A stretch of 64,000 bases of DNA, from contig CP136067.1 in the NCBI GenBank assembly GCA_032622095.1, forward strand, positions 97,704,707 through 97,768,706, written 5' to 3'. Both the position numbers and the translations under genes were made by a program. The notes beneath the pieces are model-generated. The model searched no databases. It saw only the letters and a program-made list of their open reading frames with translations, and was not told the DNA's origin. Origin of the DNA: Siphonodentalium dalli. Lineage: Eukaryota > Mollusca > Scaphopoda > Gadilida > Siphonodentaliidae. Below are positions 31,665 through 44,296 of the stretch, in pieces. Each line of letters begins with the position of its first letter. Within the stretch, counting starts at the first letter, position 1.

Positions 31665-32188
31665 CGGCCATTTTAAATTGTCATTTTAGGTCAGAAATAA
31701 TTATTTGTCCAGTTGCCAACATTGTTTTTTGGAATCAGATTACAAATTACATTTAAACACAACCCGTCTAAACCATTTGAAGGATATATTTCCGGCATAC
31801 TTCACTTTCTGCCATTTAAGACCGCAATAATTTATAAAATTCGCGCTTTTTGTCATTTTTGAGCATAAATTGGGTTAAATGTCAAACATGTTAACTTTAA
31901 ATTACCACATGTGTTCTGTGTATAGTGTCTCTTGTACAATTCGTTCGAAAGTACGGAAATGCATAATATGCAAACGTCTTAGAATAACATATAACAGTAA
32001 ACGAAATTCTAGACTTTGTTCTGATGGCGGCCATTTTGAATTGTCATTTTGGATCAGAAATAATAATTTGTCGACTTGCCAACATTGGTTTTTGAAATCA
32101 GCATTAAAAGTACCATTATAAACAATCCTCAAAAGCTTCTGAAAGAAAAATGCCCGCACTTTTCACTTTTATTCCATTTCGAACCTGA
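31665..32188. repeat. Right terminal inverted repeat
   Basis: Reverse complement of the left end. It contains two subrepeats ('gccaacattg-tttttgg/gaaatcag') near 31680-31745 and 32042-32107 and ends 'ttcgaacctga'. A further tandem copy follows directly at 32190-32580. Confidence 0.8.
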
Positions 32189-32189
32189 C

Positions 32190-32580
32190 TATACTTCACT
32201 TTCTGCCATTTAAGACCGCTATAATTTATAAAAATCGCGCTTTTTGTCATTTTTGAGCATAAATTGGGTTAAATGTCAAACATGTTAACTTTAAATTACC
32301 ACATATGTTCTGTGTATAGTGTCTCTTGTCACAATTCGTTCAAAAGTACGGAAATGCATAATATGCAAACGTCTTAGAATAACATAACAGTAAACGAAAA
32401 TCTAGACTTTGTTCTGATGGCGGCCATTTTGAATTGTCATTTTGGATCAGAAATAATAATTTGTCGACTTGCCAACATTGGTTTTTGAAATCAGCATTAA
32501 AAGTACCATTATAAACAATCCTCAAAAGCTTCTGAATGAAAAATGCCCGCACTTTTCACTTTTATTCCATTTCGAACCTG
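32190..32580. repeat. Tandem duplicate of the right terminal repeat
   Basis: This stretch of about 391 bp repeats 31797-32188 with few differences, for example 'gaatgaaaaatg' for 'gaaagaaaaatg'. It ends in the same 'ttcgaacctg'. The high similarity indicates a recent duplication or slippage within the element end. Confidence 0.88.
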
Positions 32581-32960
32581 ATTAAAATATCTAGATTTAT
32601 TGGAATAGTACTAGAACAATTGTGACCACCTTGGACTTTTATTCTGCTAGACTACCGGAAGTAATTAAGGCGTGATGTTTATACGTATAAGGACTCGAAA
32701 TCTGGGCGGAATGGGGTAGTTGCCATGGTTGCTACTTGGTGCTCTTGGTGCGTACTTCCATGCGACGTGTTGGGCGTAGCCTATCGTACCCGGGATAATG
32801 GTTCACGACCTGCCGGTGCATCCACCACCGACCTGGCAACGCACAACCTTTCTGCCCCGTAGTTTTATTTTATTTCACGCTTTTTGTTTTGTTCTCTTAT
32901 GTCTTATGATTAGGAGAGAACTTGAGGAATTAAAATCATGAATCTTGAATCTTGAACATT
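32581..32960 (+). pseudogene. LINE ORF2 C-terminal fragment, part 2, and 3' UTR
   Basis: Resumes the LINE frame at 32581 ('IKISRFIGIVLEQL', stop at 32623-32625), matching the C-terminal tail expected after 'VLRNS' at 27988. The 3' UTR follows to 'aattaaaatcatgaatcttgaatcttgaac' (about 32930-32957). Its 7-bp tandem tail is closely comparable with the 'ttgtatc' tail at 8945-8965. Confidence 0.78.
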
Positions 32961-33129
32961 CAAGTAACAGTTCTCTCACCTCATATTTTGAATTAGGATG
33001 TTTATATTTAAATGTATGTGGTTTTTCCAGCAAACTAAAATGTCCCGAATTCCGTTGGCCATATATGACATCATTGGCATATGTGAGACCCCTACTGACG
33101 ATGTAGACCTGTTTCATTTCCAGGATATA

Positions 33130-34830
33130 AGTTATAAATCACAAACAATATAAAAGCTGGTGGTATTTGAATTATGGTTCAACCTTATATAGCATCATAT
33201 GTCACCATAAAACAAACTGACTCGCAAAATGTTTTTTGGTTTGAAATATCAAAAACGTTGACACATTCATGACACACTAGCAATGCGCCTAGTTTATATT
33301 CCCCCGGAAAATATTGATTACTCAAACGCTTCATTATTCTCTGAAATAGAAGGTGAATTAATAAATGCATTTGGGAATAGCAAATTTGTATGCCTTATGT
33401 GATATTTTAACTCACGCTCGGGAAACCTTAGTGACATCCGTCATAATGACGACATCTCTGTCCCGCGTGAACCATGCATTAATCGATATAATTACCGCGC
33501 TTGGGTTGTGATGCGATGAGAGGTATTCCCACGACCAAACAGTCAACGCATACGGTCGAAAAGTTTTAGATTTATGTAAGCTCAACGGATTGCGAATTAT
33601 GCATGGAGGGACACATTTGCTGGAAAGGTTACATGCAAGGGTGTCAGTCTGATTGACTATTATATTTCATCAATTGACTTGTTCGCATATGTACACGATC
33701 TTTCTGTCTTCTGAACTTCTGTTTTCAGACTCCCATTCCGGTATATAATTGACATTGAAAGGTTCACTTGATAAACATATTAGCAACATAAATATATCCG
33801 AGAAAATAAATAAATTGCAATCTGATAGATATATATTTATTGCAATACACCAATTTATGGCAGTTGCACAATTAGAAATAACGAACATATATATCATAAA
33901 CAACATAGAAACAAACATAATCTAACTAAGTTCTAATATTGATAATGACATATTTGCAATTGTCAACTACTATAATGAGCTGTTTTCTCCGAATGAAGAA
34001 TAACCAAATTAATAATATATCTTATGTAGACCAGTAGTTAAACTCTGATCGGAATCAAAAGGTACACAGTGTATGCATAATATTGACTCTTATAAACTTC
34101 TAGAAATAAAAGATTAACTTTATTATTTTAGTCGTACACCCTATACATACGATAATGAATCTAATAATATAGCTGCCAAGAGCATACAAAACCTCTTTTA
34201 CTCCGCATGCCAGAAGTGCTTTGGGGAGAAAAGGAATTCAAACCAAGCACACCAATAAACCATGGTTTAACTCAGAAATCAGAAAAGCGAGAACAGGCTA
34301 TTATAAGGATAAACGAAGCTACCATAGAAATCTCACCAACGTAAATTTAGAGGAAATGAGAATCTCATCTCGCTCATATAAGAAAACTGTACGATATAAT
34401 GTTATAAAATATATAAATTATTATGCAAAACGTTTAAAAAATACCGGGGCGACTGACCTGAAGGAATGTTGGAGACTGTTGAAAACAGGAATTCAGACAA
34501 AACGTATATGTAACGTAAAAATTTAAAACATGCATTATTTTTTTGAAACCAATAATCTTGAATCAGGTGAAAAAAATAGTAACAGATAATCAACAGAATG
34601 ACGATTTAGATAAACCGATCTCTGAACACAAAATTACTAACGCTGTTTATAAACTAAGAAATGGTAAGAGTTGCGGAGTAGATAATATAAAAGCAACATT
34701 AAAAATTATGGTACCTCTGTATGTGAAATGGTTTTACCTTATATTTGAGACAGGACGTATCCCTGACGAATGGATCATTGGAATAGTTATGCCTCTTTGT
34801 AAGAATAAAGGTAACTGTATTTAACGGAAG
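33130..34830 (+). pseudogene. LINE ORF2 relic: endonuclease to start of RT
   Basis: The endonuclease is traceable across frames: 'QNVFWFEISKTL' (about 33225), 'LVYIPPENIDYSNASLFSEI' (33290), 'GNSKFVCLM', a stop, then 'YFNSRSGNLSDI' (33375-33435; corresponds to the GDFN motif), 'SLIDYYISSIDLF' (33650) and 'FSDSHSGI' (33722, terminal Asp-His). The linker is 34221-34526 ('KPWFNSEIRKARTGYYKDKR'). The RT start is 34543-34824 ('LRNGKSCGVDNIKATLKI', 'TGRIPDEWIIGIVMPLCKNK'). It stops before RT motif A. Many stops and frame changes are present. It is separate from the LINE split at 27988/32581 but the same broad clade. Confidence 0.75.
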
Positions 34831-35384
34831 ACTGTCCCCTTATAGGGGCGAACTTATATCAGCCCATTGTTGGTGTATTGACCCCCTCTCAGTCCATAAC
34901 TAAAAATATCAATCAGCTGTAAACAACACCAGTATCCAATCGTATCATGCACCACCTCAAGGGCCACATTTCTGAGCCGAACGCATCAATCAACTAAGTC
35001 TCTGAATTTTCTTAATATTCCCCTGTATTGTCACACCTAAATTCCCAATTAGTTACGACGAACACACTATGGTAAATATATCTGCCATTCAAAAGACTCA
35101 AATTACAAAGGTCACATTACCGACAATTTACCGTTAAAATGTGATGTACGCGATGACACATGTAATCATCTATTTCAGGAAACTGCACTAACACTTTCTT
35201 ACAAGACGCATTCGTACACGAGAGCCAAATAAAACACGACAACAGCTTAAATTATTAAATCCGACATATTGGATACATGTATATAATAGAGATATCTCCT
35301 TATCTTCTTTTGTAAATACTTCTTTCTCTGTACTTCTATATGTTCATGTGAATTATGGGAATAAATCATCATCATCATCATCAC
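34831..35384. other. Spacer ending in an ATC repeat
   Basis: No gene recognised. 'gggaataaatcatcatcatcatcatca' type sequence at about 35358-35384 looks like the tail of a retroelement (an AATAAA-like motif plus a trinucleotide tail). No coding part could be assigned. Confidence 0.4.
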
Positions 35385-35787
35385 AATTATTACATAAATA
35401 CGAACTCGTTTGACCTCGCGAAGCGACAGTGTGAATTAAATGTAAACAAACTCTTTATTATGGTCGTATATTATATGCGAAATTTTACATGATAATTTAT
35501 AATACATAATTATGGACATAAGATGTCACTCTTAATTGTTATGCATATAGCATCATGTATTGATTTCATGGGTAAAATCGACCAATATTGACAACAATCC
35601 CGCCACTGGATCTGGGCGTAAAATAGACAGATATATACACGGGGCTTCGACGTAGAACAGCATTAACCCAACCGAATTCATTAGCTGGTTTACGTTGACG
35701 TAAACTTGGGCTAAAACATGTCATACTGTTTTGCTTTTGTCCATATTGAGATCCTTTCATCTGTTGATCCAAATTTATTTCCGTACA
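35385..35787. other. No gene recognised
   Basis: AT-rich. Contains one diverged copy of the 33-bp repeat unit at about 35655. A 76-codon minus frame (35796-35566) has no recognised motif. Confidence 0.4.
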
Positions 35788-36098
35788 CCCACCCAAGCTG
35801 CAAAACAGAGTTCAGTCCCCTCGCTACGCTATGTCTGAACGCTGCCGGCATGTGTATTTTCTAACTTAAATTTAACATTTTTTTATTGTAGTGTTTTGTC
35901 AGTTACAATTCATTCTGGCTTGATCTAGACAATTTTCAAATGAATATGGACAGTTCAGTTTCTCAGAATAATGAAGAATGAATTGTAACCTACAAACGTC
36001 TCAAGTAAATAAATGTGACATTTCTGCACATTACGTGTAGGTGCGACAGCGGTAAGTCCTGTGTGGGGGACTGAACTCTGCATGGAGCTTGATACCCA
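35788..36098. repeat. Fold-back element of about 310 bp
   Basis: 'cagagttcagtcccc' (about 35807) and 'gggggactgaactctg' (about 36066) are inverted. So are 'gttacaattcattc' (about 35901) and 'gaatgaattgtaac' (about 35976). The interior is AT-rich. Probably a small MITE with indels in the arms. Confidence 0.6.
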
Positions 36099-37103
36099 CC
36101 CTTTAGTAAAACAAGAATTTGCGAAAAGTAGCCCAATGGAAATGTATTCAGCTTCATCATACACTGATATTTGAATGGTCTCTGGCTTTTCTATAAAATG
36201 AAACTGTGGTGTAAATGGATTTCGTGTGAATAAGGTGTTGACTTGCGCTCAATGATACACGCATTTTTTGACAGTATATACATGTCCATTCTAACAATAA
36301 TATATAGGTACTTTAAATGTATTGGGGAATATATAGATTACCTATGTATACCATGAATGTCGGTGTTTCCCCCTTTCGCACTTATGTGTTGGTCACGTTA
36401 TGTCATGTTTTGTTATTTTCGGTTGGTGAGTCCGGGCTTACATAGGCTTGCCCCTGTTGTATGGACCCGGTCCTATGTCAATTTACATTTCGTCGGTGGG
36501 CCTCTAAAATGTCGTACCTCAGGAAAATCAAATTGTTCAGGAGACACAAAAAACTATTTATCTCTGGAACTATAATTGGCATCTGCCAATAACTTTGCAC
36601 GATAACATTTTATATTACAGCTGTTATAATAGACACACTTTCACATTCAATTATCTTCTGGTTGCTGAGAAAACATGATTTGATTGTGTCATACGACACT
36701 TTAGAAGTTAAAAATCGAAATCTCGTCTATACGACATTTTAGTTTTGACGATTCAAGCGGCTTAGTTACTCTCTGTCATTCAGAATAAGGAGGATATTTT
36801 AGAATTAAAACATTTTCCGCTGGGAACCCAGATACGACATTTTAGAACATTTATTTCCCTGATTGACATCTAAAATGACTTTAATAATTTAAATATTTAC
36901 AAGAAAATTCAATAAAAAGTTTCGCGCCAAAATGGCAGGTATATATTAGAAGCCCGCCGACGGTTTGCACAAGAAACTATTTAAAAAAAAAAGGATATGA
37001 ATGAGGCCAACAATATGATGTTAATGGAATGGAAATGTTTCTGTTTCTGTTCTGGTAACACATCTGCTATATCATAATTTAATATAACATTCAATTATGA
37101 TAA
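36099..37103. other. Gene-less stretch with repeated 'tacgacattttag' motif
   Basis: No gene recognised. The 13-mer 'tacgacattttag', or its near form, occurs at about 36692, 36730 and 36833, and inverted ('ctaaaatgtcgta') at about 36504. This is immediately left of the large tandem array. Confidence 0.5.
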
Positions 37104-38867
37104 GAATTATCCTGCGGCTAACAACACATTGTGAACTATTGCATTCAACATACTATGACCATACGTAAAAATAACACACCCCGCGTTGATTAAATATGTA
37201 TGGTGGTTTCCGCTACATGATACATTTAACAATTGATAATATTCGCTATTGATTTGTTTTAAGTCAACACAACTGCTGTGACTCCCAAAGCAGAGAATAA
37301 TGACATGTCTTCCCATGTTCAAATAGAAATACAACACGACATCTAAACTCCATTTCTATCGATAACACTGAATATCTGGCCTGTACGTGGATAAATAATA
37401 TAATTCATTTGAAATACGCTCCATTTTGTGCAGAAATTCGGGATGAAGGTATCTAACTGACACCTAACCGCATTCATGCGATTGGTGTGATGTATAGGCC
37501 ATGATATGTTGATATGTTGAGCCATAGACTTGGGAATCAACATACATGTAAGTTGTTTGATGGAACAACGCCGTATTGCAAATGTAGTAAGAGTATTGTC
37601 AATGCTTCTGTGTATATAGTAGGTAGTGAGATGAGCACACGGCGTCTTTGAATACAGGACAGTTCACATTTTGACGGAACAACACCCTGTTACATGTCGC
37701 AATCATATGGACACTTCACGGCATATCAACATACCCCAAACACTGCATGGAACGAATTGTGACATATATAGCCATGATTGAACATTGAACAGATTGGTGG
37801 GTTCTTGGCACATATATAGTGTATGTCACAAGCATATGGACGCCCGTGTCACTATACAAATATCGCACGCTTGGTATTAATTATATACACAAACCCGCAT
37901 GTATGTGTTCTTGTCAGTTTATCGGTCTCGAGTGAATAGCACAAGGATAGCAGGATTAGCCAAATATCCTAAGTGTTATCCTTCCGCGATCTCAGGATTG
38001 TCACGAACAATCGGCCAGTAACATATGCGGTTCTGTGTTTATCACACGTTGGACCGACATCTTTAACTGACCACCTTTATCTCTACATCCCAACAAGATG
38101 GATGTTGCCTGACACTATTTTTCCAATAGAAGCATATTTCAGATTAGATTCGTAGTCCAATGGATCAGTCCCAAATACACACGAAAACTCATAAGAACTC
38201 CCTAAGTGCTATGCATATGTACTGCACAGAATATCCGACGTTAGTAACATCGGCTGACTAAAGTCACTAAAAAGCATGCAATTTCGTGTTGGAACCACCC
38301 CATACTTTGAATGAGATTATCGAGGAACAAATGAAATATATTCCCTGCCTTGTTTGTTCAATGTTATAGAGTTCCCTGTCAGAAGGGATACGAAACATCA
38401 AAAAGTTCCCAGGTTTTGTACTGGTGAGATATATCTACGGGCGTTCATGGCATGATCTACTAGAGACCAATACTACAGACGCGAGTGATTCTATTATGGT
38501 TACACTGGTGTAAATAGGGTTCGGAGTGACATCTAGCGGATGCGGGAGTAATATATAGGACAGAATAAAGTAGACACTGAGCCCTGATTGGTCAATAACC
38601 TTGTGTGTTTTTTGCATAAAAAAATCATCACACCTCTTCCCTATGATTTCCCATAGGTAAAATAGCCATTGGCACAGCAATTAACCCTTTGTAGCGAAGT
38701 TTGAATTTTTTGGTGTGGTCTAAAATAGGACAGTATTTTTTATGCGGATCTGACACTAGTTACGAAAACACAACATTTAAAGGCGAATTCCCTGCTATAC
38801 GAACATGATTTTTTTGCGTAAAAAGTTTCCACAAATGTCAATTTTTCAGATTTAAATACAAAATTTT
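37104..38867. repeat. Array unit 1 (1764 bp)
   Basis: First complete unit. It differs from the rest at scattered sites, for example 'caattgataatattc' for 'caattaataatattc'. Inside, 'gtcgcaatcatatggac' and 'gtcacaagcatatggac' recur about 118 bp apart, suggesting an older internal duplication. Confidence 0.9.
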
Positions 38868-40766
38868 GAATTATCCTGCGGCTAACAACACATTGTGAAC
38901 TATTGCATTCAACATACTATGACCATACGTAAAAATAACACACCCCGCGTTGATTAAATATGTATGGTGGTTTCCGCTACATGATACATTTAACAATTAA
39001 TAATATTCGCTATTGATTTGTTTTAAGTCAACACAACTGCTGTGACTCCCAAAACAGAGAATAATGACATGTCTTCCCATGTTCAAATAGAAATACAACA
39101 CGACATCTAAACTCCATTTCTATCGATAACACTGAATATCTGGCCTATACGTGGATAAATAATATAATTCATTTGAAATACGCTCCATTTTGTGCAGAAA
39201 TTCGGGATGAAGGTATCTAACTGACACCTAACCGCATTCACGCGATTGGTGTGATGTATAGGCCATGATATGTTGATATGTTGAGCCATAGACTTGGGAA
39301 TCAACATACATGTAAGTTGCTTGATGGAGCAACGCCGTATTGCAAATGTAGTAAGAGTATTGTCAATGCTTCTGTGTATATAGTAGGTAGTGGGATGAGC
39401 ACACGGCGTCTTTGAATACAGGACAGTTCACATTTTGACGGAACAACACCCTGTTACATGTCGCAATCATATGGACACTTCACGGCATATCAACATACCC
39501 CAAATACTGCATGGAACGAATTGTGACATATATAGCCATGATTGAACATTGAACAGATTGGTGGGTTCTTGGCACATATATAGTGTATGTCACAAGCATA
39601 TGGACGCCCGTGCCACTATAAAAATATCGCACGCGAGTGATTCTATTATGGTTACACTGGTGTAAATAGGGTTCGGAGTGACATCTAGCGGATGCGGGAG
39701 TAATATATAGGACAGAATAAAGTAGACACTGAGCCCTGATTGGTCAATAACTATACAAATATCGCACGCTTGGTATTAATTATATACACAAAACCGCATG
39801 TATGTGTTCTTGTCAGTTTATCGGTCTCGAGTGAATATCACAAGGATAGCAGGATTAGCCAAATATCCTAAGTGTTATCCTTCCGCGATCTCAGGATTGT
39901 CACGAACAATCGGCCAGTAACATATGCGGTTCTGTGTTTATCACACGTTGGACCGACATCTTTAACTGACCACCTTTATCTCTACATCCCAACAAGATGG
40001 ATGTTGCCCGACACTATTTTTCCAATAGAAGCATATTTCAGATTAGATTCGTAGTCCAATGGATCAGTCCCAAATACACACGAAAACTCATAAGAACTCC
40101 CTAAGTGCTATGCATATGTACTGCACAGAATATCCGACGTTAGTAACATCGGCTGACTAAAGTCACTAAAAAGCATGCAATTTCGTGTTGGAACCACCCC
40201 ATACTTTGAATGAGATTATCGAGGAACAAATGAAATATATTCCCTGCCTTGTTTGTTCAATGTTATATAGTTCCCTGTCAGAAGGGATACGAAACATCAA
40301 AACGTTCCCAGGTTTTGTACTGGTGAGATATATCTACGGGCGTTCATGGCATTATCTACTAGAGAACAATACTACAGACGCGAGTGATTCTATTATGGTC
40401 ACACTGGTGTAAATAGGGTTCGGGGTGACATCTAGCGGATGCAGGAGTAATATATAGGACAGAATAAAGTAGACACTGAGCCCTGATTGGTCAATAACCT
40501 TGTGTGTTTTTTGCATAATAAAATCATCACACCTCTTCCCTATGATTTCCCATAGGTAAAATAGCCATTGGCACAGGAATTAACCCTTTGTAGCGAAGTT
40601 TGAATTTTTTGGTGTGGTCTAAAATAGGACAGTATTTTTTATGCGGATCTGACACTAGTTACGAAAACACAACATTTAAAGGCGAATTCCCTGCTATACG
40701 AATATGATTTTTTTGCGTAAAAAGTTTCCCCAAATGTCAATTTTTCAGATTTAAATACAAAATTTT
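38868..40766. repeat. Array unit 2 (1899 bp, with internal insertion)
   Basis: Carries an additional copy of the unit's own late segment at about 39631-39751 ('gcgagtgattctattatgg' to 'ggtcaataac'), placed after 'aaatatcgcac'. The same event is seen in unit 5. Confidence 0.9.
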
Positions 40767-42531
40767 GAATTATCCTGCGGCTAACAACACATTGTGAACT
40801 ATTGCATTCAACATACTATGACCATACGTAAAAATAACACACCCCGCGTTGATTAGATATGTATGGTGGTTTCCGCTACATGATACATTTAACAATTAAT
40901 AATATTCGCTATTGATTTGTTTTAAGTCAACACAACTGCTGTGACTCCCAAAACAGAGAATAATGACATGTCTTCCCATGTTCAAATAGAAATACAACAC
41001 GACATCTAAACTCCATTTCTATCGATAACACTGAATATCTGGCCTATACGTGGATAAATAATATAATTCATTTGAAATACGCTCCATTTTGTGCAGAAAT
41101 TCGGGATGAAGGTATCTAACTGACACCTAACCGCATTCATGCGATTGGTGTGATGTATAGGCCATGATATGTTGATATGTTGAGCCATAGACATGGGAAT
41201 CAACATACATGTAAGTTGCTTGATGGAACAACGCCGTATTGCAAATGTAGTAAGAGTATTGTCAATGCTTCTGTGTATATAGTAGGTAGTGGGATGAGCA
41301 CACGGCGTCTTTGAATACAGGACAGTTCACATTTTGACGGAACAACACCCTGTTACATGTCGCAATCATATGGACACTTCACGGCATATCAACATACCCC
41401 AAACACTGTATGGAACGAATTGTGACATATATAGCCATGATTGAACATTGAACAGATTGGTGGGTTCTTGGCACATATATAGTGTATGTCACAAGCATAT
41501 GGACGCCCGTGCCACTATAAAAATATCGCACGCTTGGTATTAATTATATACACAAAACCGCATGTATGTGTTCTTGTCAGTTTATCGGTCTCGAGTGAAT
41601 AGCACAAGGATAGCAGGATTAGCCAAATATCCTAAGTGTTATCCTTCCGCGATCTCAGTATTGTCACGAACTATCGGCCAGTAACATATGCGGTTCTGTG
41701 TTTATCACACGTTGGACCGACATCTTTAACTGACCACCTTTATCTCTACATCCCAACAAGATGGATGTTGCCTGACACTATTTTTCCAATAGAAGCATAT
41801 TTCAGATTAGATTCGTAGTCCAATGGATCAGTCTCAAATACACACGAAAACTCATAAGAACTCCCTAAGTGCTATGCATATGTACTGCACAGAATATCCG
41901 ACGTTAGTAACATCGGCTGACTAAAGTCACTAAAAAGCATGCAATTTCGTGTTGGAACCACCCCATACTTTGAATGAGATTATCGAGGAACAAATGAAAT
42001 ATATTCCCTGCCTTGTTTGTTCAATGTTATAGAGTTCCCTGTCAGAAGGGATACGAAACATCAAAAAGTTCCCAGGTTTTGTACTGGTGAGATATATCTA
42101 CGGGCGTTCATGGCATGATCTACTAGAGAACAATACTACAGACGCGAGTGATTCTATTATGGTTACACTGGTGTAAATAGGGTTCGGAGTGACATCTAGC
42201 GGATGCGGGAGTAATATATAGGACAGAATAAAGTAGACACTGAGCCCTGATTGGTCAATAACCTTGTGTGTTTTTTGCATAAAAAAAATCATCACACCTC
42301 TTCCCTATGATTTCCCATAGGTAAAATAGCCATTGGCACAGGAATTAACCCTTTGTAGCGAAGTTTGAATTTTTTGGTGTGGTCTAAAATAGGACAGTAT
42401 TTTTTATGCGGATCTGACACTAGTTACGAAAACACAACATTTAAAGGCGAATTCCCTGCTATACGAACATGATTTTTTTGCGTAAAAAGTTTCCACAAAT
42501 GTCAATTTTTCAGATTTAAATACAAAATTTT
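40767..42531. repeat. Array unit 3 (1765 bp)
   Basis: Lacks the internal insertion. Marked by 'gattagatatg' near its start, shared with unit 6. It has private changes such as 'ctcagtattgtcacgaacta'. Confidence 0.9.
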
Positions 42532-44296
42532 GAATTATCCTGCGGCTAACAACACATTGTGAACTATTGCATTCAACATACTATGACCATACGTAAAAAT
42601 AACACACCCCGCGTTGATTAAATATGTATGGTGGTTTCCGCTACATGATACATTTAACAATTAATAATATTCGCTATTGATTTGTTTTAAGTCAACACAA
42701 CTGCTGTGACTCCCAAAACAGAGAATAATGACATGTCTTCCCATGTTCAAATAGAAATACAACACGACATCTAAACTCCATTTCTATCGATAACACTGAA
42801 TATCTGGCCTATACGTGGATGAATAATATAATTCATTTGAAATACGCTCCATTTTGTGCAGAAATTCGGGATGAAGGTATCTAACTGACACCTAACCGCA
42901 TTCATGCGATTGGTGTGATGTATAGGCCATGATATGTTGATATGTTGAGCCATAGACTTGGGAATCAACATACATGTAAGTTGTTTGATGGAACAACGCC
43001 GCATTGCAAATGTAGTAAGAGTATTGTCAATGCTTCTGTGTATATAGTAGGTAGTGGGATGAGCACACGGCGTCTTTGAATACAGGACAGTTCACATTTT
43101 GACGGAACAACACCCTGTTACATGTCGCAATCATATGGACACTTCACGGCATATCAACATACCCCAAACACTGCATGGAACGAATTGTGACATATATAGC
43201 CATGATTGAACATTGAACAGATTGGTGGGTTCTTGGCACATATATAGTGTATGTCACAAGCATATGGACGCCCGTGTCTCTATACAAATATCGCACGCTT
43301 GGTATTAATTATATACACAAAACCGCATGTATGTGTTCTTGTCAGTTTATCGGTCTCGAGTGAATAGCACAAGGATAGCAGGATTAGCCAAATATCCTAC
43401 GTGTTATCCTTCCGCGATCTCAGGATTGTCACGAACAATCGGCCAGTAACATATGCGGTTCTGTGTTTATCACACGTTGGACCGACATCTTTAACTGACC
43501 ACCTTTATCTCTACATCCCAACAAGATGGATGTTGCCTGACACTATTTTTCCAATAGAAGCATATTTCAGATTAGATTCGTAGTCCAATGGATCAGTCCC
43601 AAATACACACGAAAACTCATAAGAACTCCCTAAGTGCTATGCATATGTACTGCACAGAATATCCGACGTTAGTAACATCGGCTGACTAAAGTCACTAAAA
43701 AGCATGCAATTTCGTGTTGGAACCACCCCATACTTTGAATGAGATTATCGAGGAACAAATGAAATATATTCCCTGCCTTGTTTGTTCAATGTTATAGAGT
43801 TCCCTGTCAGAAGGGATACGAAACATCAAAAAGTTCCCAGGTTTTGTACTGGTGAGATATATCTACGGGCGTTCATGGCATGATCTACTAGAGAACAATA
43901 ATACAGACGCGAGTGATTCTATTATGGTTACACTGGTGTAAATAGGGTTCGGAGTGACATCTAGCGGATGCGGGAGTAATATATAGGACAGAATAAAGTA
44001 GACACTGAGCCCTGATTGGTCAATAACCTTGTGTGTTTTTTGCATAAAAAAAATCATCACACCTCTTCCCTATGATTTCCCATAGGTAAAATAGCCATTG
44101 GTACAGGAATTAACCCTTTGTAGCGAAGTTTGAATTTTTTGGTGTGGTCTAAAATAGGACAGTATTTTTTATGCGGATCTGACACTAGTTACGAAAACAC
44201 AACATTTAAAGGCGAATTCCCTGCTATACGAACATGATTTTTTTGCGTAAAAAGTTTCCACAAATGTCAATTTTTCAGATTTAAATACAAAATTTT
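42532..44296. repeat. Array unit 4 (1765 bp)
   Basis: Groups with unit 1 by 'gtttgatggaacaac' and by 'gtgtc-ctatacaaatatc'. Private changes include 'ggatgaataat' and 'gccgcattgc'. Confidence 0.9.

Larger units (their letters stand above)
27989..32580 (+). mobile_element. DNA-transposon-like element with long TIRs inserted in a LINE
   Basis: The element begins CAGGTTCGAAA (27989) and ends TTCGAACCTG (32580), with homologous inverted ends of about 500 bp. It splits a LINE frame cleanly, which fixes both edges. Between the ends lies a multi-frame pseudogene on the plus strand (28685-31550). The flanking triplets AGT (27986-27988) and ATT (32581-32583) could be a 3-bp target duplication with one change. 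The size, long TIRs and a single large gene suggest a decayed autonomous DNA transposon. The encoded nuclease-like motifs bring to mind XPG-bearing Academ elements, but this is a hypothesis. Confidence 0.75.

Noticed and set aside
31879-32552. Paired plus and minus frames of 70-85 codons
   Set aside because: They lie in the terminal inverted repeats of the transposon and repeat because the repeat does.
37343-37543. 66-codon minus-strand frame repeated in all array units, and a third frame near the unit end
   Set aside because: Same reasoning: shared by descent within the array, no domain, no sign of selection.
37973-38155. 60-codon frame repeated in most array units (also at 39872, 41636, 43401 and 45301)
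   Set aside because: It recurs only because the satellite unit recurs. Differences between copies include amino-acid replacements in a tiny sample, there is no motif, and no codon-level constraint is visible.
38690-38720. 'ttaaccctttg' in each array unit as a piggyBac-like end
   Set aside because: No inverted partner 'caaagggttaa' was found at a sensible distance in the unit.
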